This document shows, one piece after another, positions 62,846-64,000 of a DNA stretch of 64,000 nucleotides. The position numbers and the translations under genes are program-made. The stretch's first letter is position 1. The number at the start of each line of letters is the position of its first letter. The notes under the pieces were generated by a model. It was not told the DNA's origin. It saw only the letters and a program-made list of their open reading frames with translations, and made no database searches. Source of the stretch: Ectopseudomonas alcaliphila (GTDB taxonomy: Bacteria; Pseudomonadota; Gammaproteobacteria; Pseudomonadales; Pseudomonadaceae); contig NZ_FNAE01000013.1 in assembly GCF_900101755.1 (NCBI RefSeq), forward strand, positions 1 through 64,000, written 5' to 3'.

Positions 62846-64000
62846 ATGAAACACATATACGCGAATGCCGGCGCCCGCTCGCTGGCCCTGGCCGTCAGCC
62901 TTGCCAGCAGCGTGCCGGCCATGGCTGCACAGATCGACCTGGGCGACAGCGACTGGCAACTGCGCTGGGACAATACCCTCAAGTACAGCCAGGCCTGGCG
63001 CCTCAACCGTGCCGATGATCGGCTCACCAACGCCCCCACGGCCGGTGGCTTGTATCCCTCGATCCAGAGTCAGGGCGACAAGAATTTCAGCCGCGGGTTG
63101 GTTTCCAACCGCCTCGACATCTTCTCGGAGATGGACCTGAGCCACCGGAACTACGGCCTGCGCGTCAGCGGCGCGGCCTGGTACGACCGCGTCTACAACG
63201 AGGACACCGACAGCAGCGAGCAACCGCGCTTTCTGTCCAAGACCCGCGAGCTGCATGGGCGTGACGCCGAACTGCTGGATGCCTTCGTCTACCTGCGCGG
63301 TGAGCTGGGCGAACGCTCGCAGGGCGTGCTGCGCTTGGGGCGGCACAGCCTGGTTTATGGCGAGAGCCTGTTCTACGGCGGTAACGGCATCGGCGCGGCG
63401 CAGGGGCCGACCGACGTGGTCAAGCTGCTCAGCGTGCCGGGCAGCCAGTTCAAGGAGATCCTGCGTCCGGTCAACCAGATTTCCGGGCAGTTGCAGATCA
63501 ACCCACAACTATCCGTGGGTGCCTACTACCAGTTCGAGTGGGAGCGTTCCAACCTGCCGGGTGCCGGCAGCTACCTGAGCGACAACGACGCCATCGGTGA
63601 CGGCTCCGGTGACCTGCGCCAGGTGTTCGGCAACCTCACCGTGCACGGCAAGGACATCGAGGCGAAGAATAGCGGGCAGGGCGGCCTGCAGTTGCGCTAC
63701 AAGCCCGAGGGTACCGAGCTGGAGCTGGGGCTGTACGCCGCGCAGTATCACGACAAGGCGCCCAGCGGCCTGTATGCCTACATTGACGGCCCGGCCGCGC
63801 AGGCCACCGGCCTGCCGATTCTCAACGAATACCGCCAGGTGTTCGCCGAGAACATCAAGACGGTCGGTGCCAGCTTCTCCACCGCCTATGGCGATTTCAA
63901 CTTTGCCGGTGAGGCCTCGCTGCGCTGGGATGCGCCGCTGGTCAGCAACCTGCAGGTGGTGGCGCCAGGGCAGTTGGCGGACAACGCCGGCGACGCCCTG
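62846..64000 (+). CDS. DUF1302 outer-membrane protein, 3' end outside window
   Basis: An open frame of 385 codons reaches the window edge without a stop. It starts MKHIYANAGARSLALAVSLA with a signal peptide ending near AMAAQ. The mature protein has alternating beta-strand-like segments (WQLRWDNTLKYSQAWRL, FSRGLVSNRLDIFSEMDLS) and LRLGRHSLVYGESLF, typical of DUF1302. These proteins are found with DUF1329 partners in substrate uptake loci of Pseudomonas. It is the third gene of the aromatic operon and probably serves uptake of the aromatic substrate; this role is inferred. Confidence 0.8.
   Translation, partial: MKHIYANAGARSLALAVSLASSVPAMAAQIDLGDSDWQLRWDNTLKYSQAWRLNRADDRLTNAPTAGGLYPSIQSQGDKNFSRGLVSNRLDIFSEMDLSHRNYGLRVSGAAWYDRVYNEDTDSSEQPRFLSKTRELHGRDAELLDAFVYLRGELGERSQGVLRLGRHSLVYGESLFYGGNGIGAAQGPTDVVKLLSVPGSQFKEILRPVNQISGQLQINPQLSVGAYYQFEWERSNLPGAGSYLSDNDAIGDGSGDLRQVFGNLTVHGKDIEAKNSGQGGLQLRYKPEGTELELGLYAAQYHDKAPSGLYAYIDGPAAQATGLPILNEYRQVFAENIKTVGASFSTAYGDFNFAGEASLRWDAPLVSNLQVVAPGQLADNAGDAL

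Overview
The window looks like the chromosome of a high-GC gammaproteobacterium of the genus Pseudomonas, probably the P. mendocina/P. oleovorans side of the genus rather than P. aeruginosa itself. This is inferred from the proteins and from gene order recalled from P. aeruginosa; no search was run. Nearly all of it is core chromosome, tightly packed, with no insertion sequence, prophage, tRNA, rRNA or CRISPR seen.

Layout. 1-14.3 kb: end of a tuf gene, then the S10, spc and alpha ribosomal operons in standard order (rpsJ to rplQ, including secY, rpmJ and rpoA), with a strong promoter before rpsJ and probable internal promoters before rpsH and rpsM. 14.4-25.6 kb: NhaC-type antiporter, katG, a ferritin-like bfr, uvrA (reverse), a YajR-like MFS transporter, ssb and two overlapping SDR-fold genes. 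25.6-31.4 kb: oprG (reverse) with a possible Anr box, then a six-gene Ton-type energy-transduction operon (DUF3450, long ExbB/TtpC-like, ExbB, ExbD, TonB, TPR). 31.5-35 kb: a reverse operon of a His-rich periplasmic protein, ABC ATPase, FtsX-like permease and DUF3299 protein behind a Zur-like palindrome. 35-47.5 kb: thioredoxin-TPR protein, methyltransferase and lipoprotein (reverse), then nrdR-ribD-[FMN riboswitch]-ribC-ribBA-ribH-nusB-thiL-pgpA, two exported proteins, ribA, a membrane protein and a BtuF-like protein. 47.7-57.7 kb, all reverse: btuB with a cobalamin riboswitch, dxs, a 1090-residue single-chain acyl-CoA carboxylase, DUF2388, ispA, xseB and a TauE/SafE transporter. 57.9-64 kb: a MarR regulator and an XylR/DmpR-type sigma54 activator (reverse), divergent from an aromatic aldehyde dehydrogenase, a coniferyl-alcohol-dehydrogenase-like SDR and the start of a DUF1302 outer-membrane protein that runs off the window.

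How parts fit. Metal and cofactor handling recurs: Ton machinery, zinc-responsive transport, B12 uptake under a riboswitch, riboflavin synthesis under an FMN riboswitch, and peroxide/iron protection (KatG plus ferritin). Dxs, IspA and XseB keep their usual neighbourhood but are separated by the carboxylase and DUF2388 genes. The right end is a catabolic module: a -24/-12 promoter before the aldehyde dehydrogenase matches the divergent sigma54 activator.

Most novel points for follow-up: the 18-codon upstream ORF and SD-masking hairpin between the FMN riboswitch and ribC; the single-chain carboxylase inside the isoprenoid cluster; the Zur-type operon; the complete TonB/TtpC-like operon; and the apparently catalytically degenerate SDR beside an intact epimerase.
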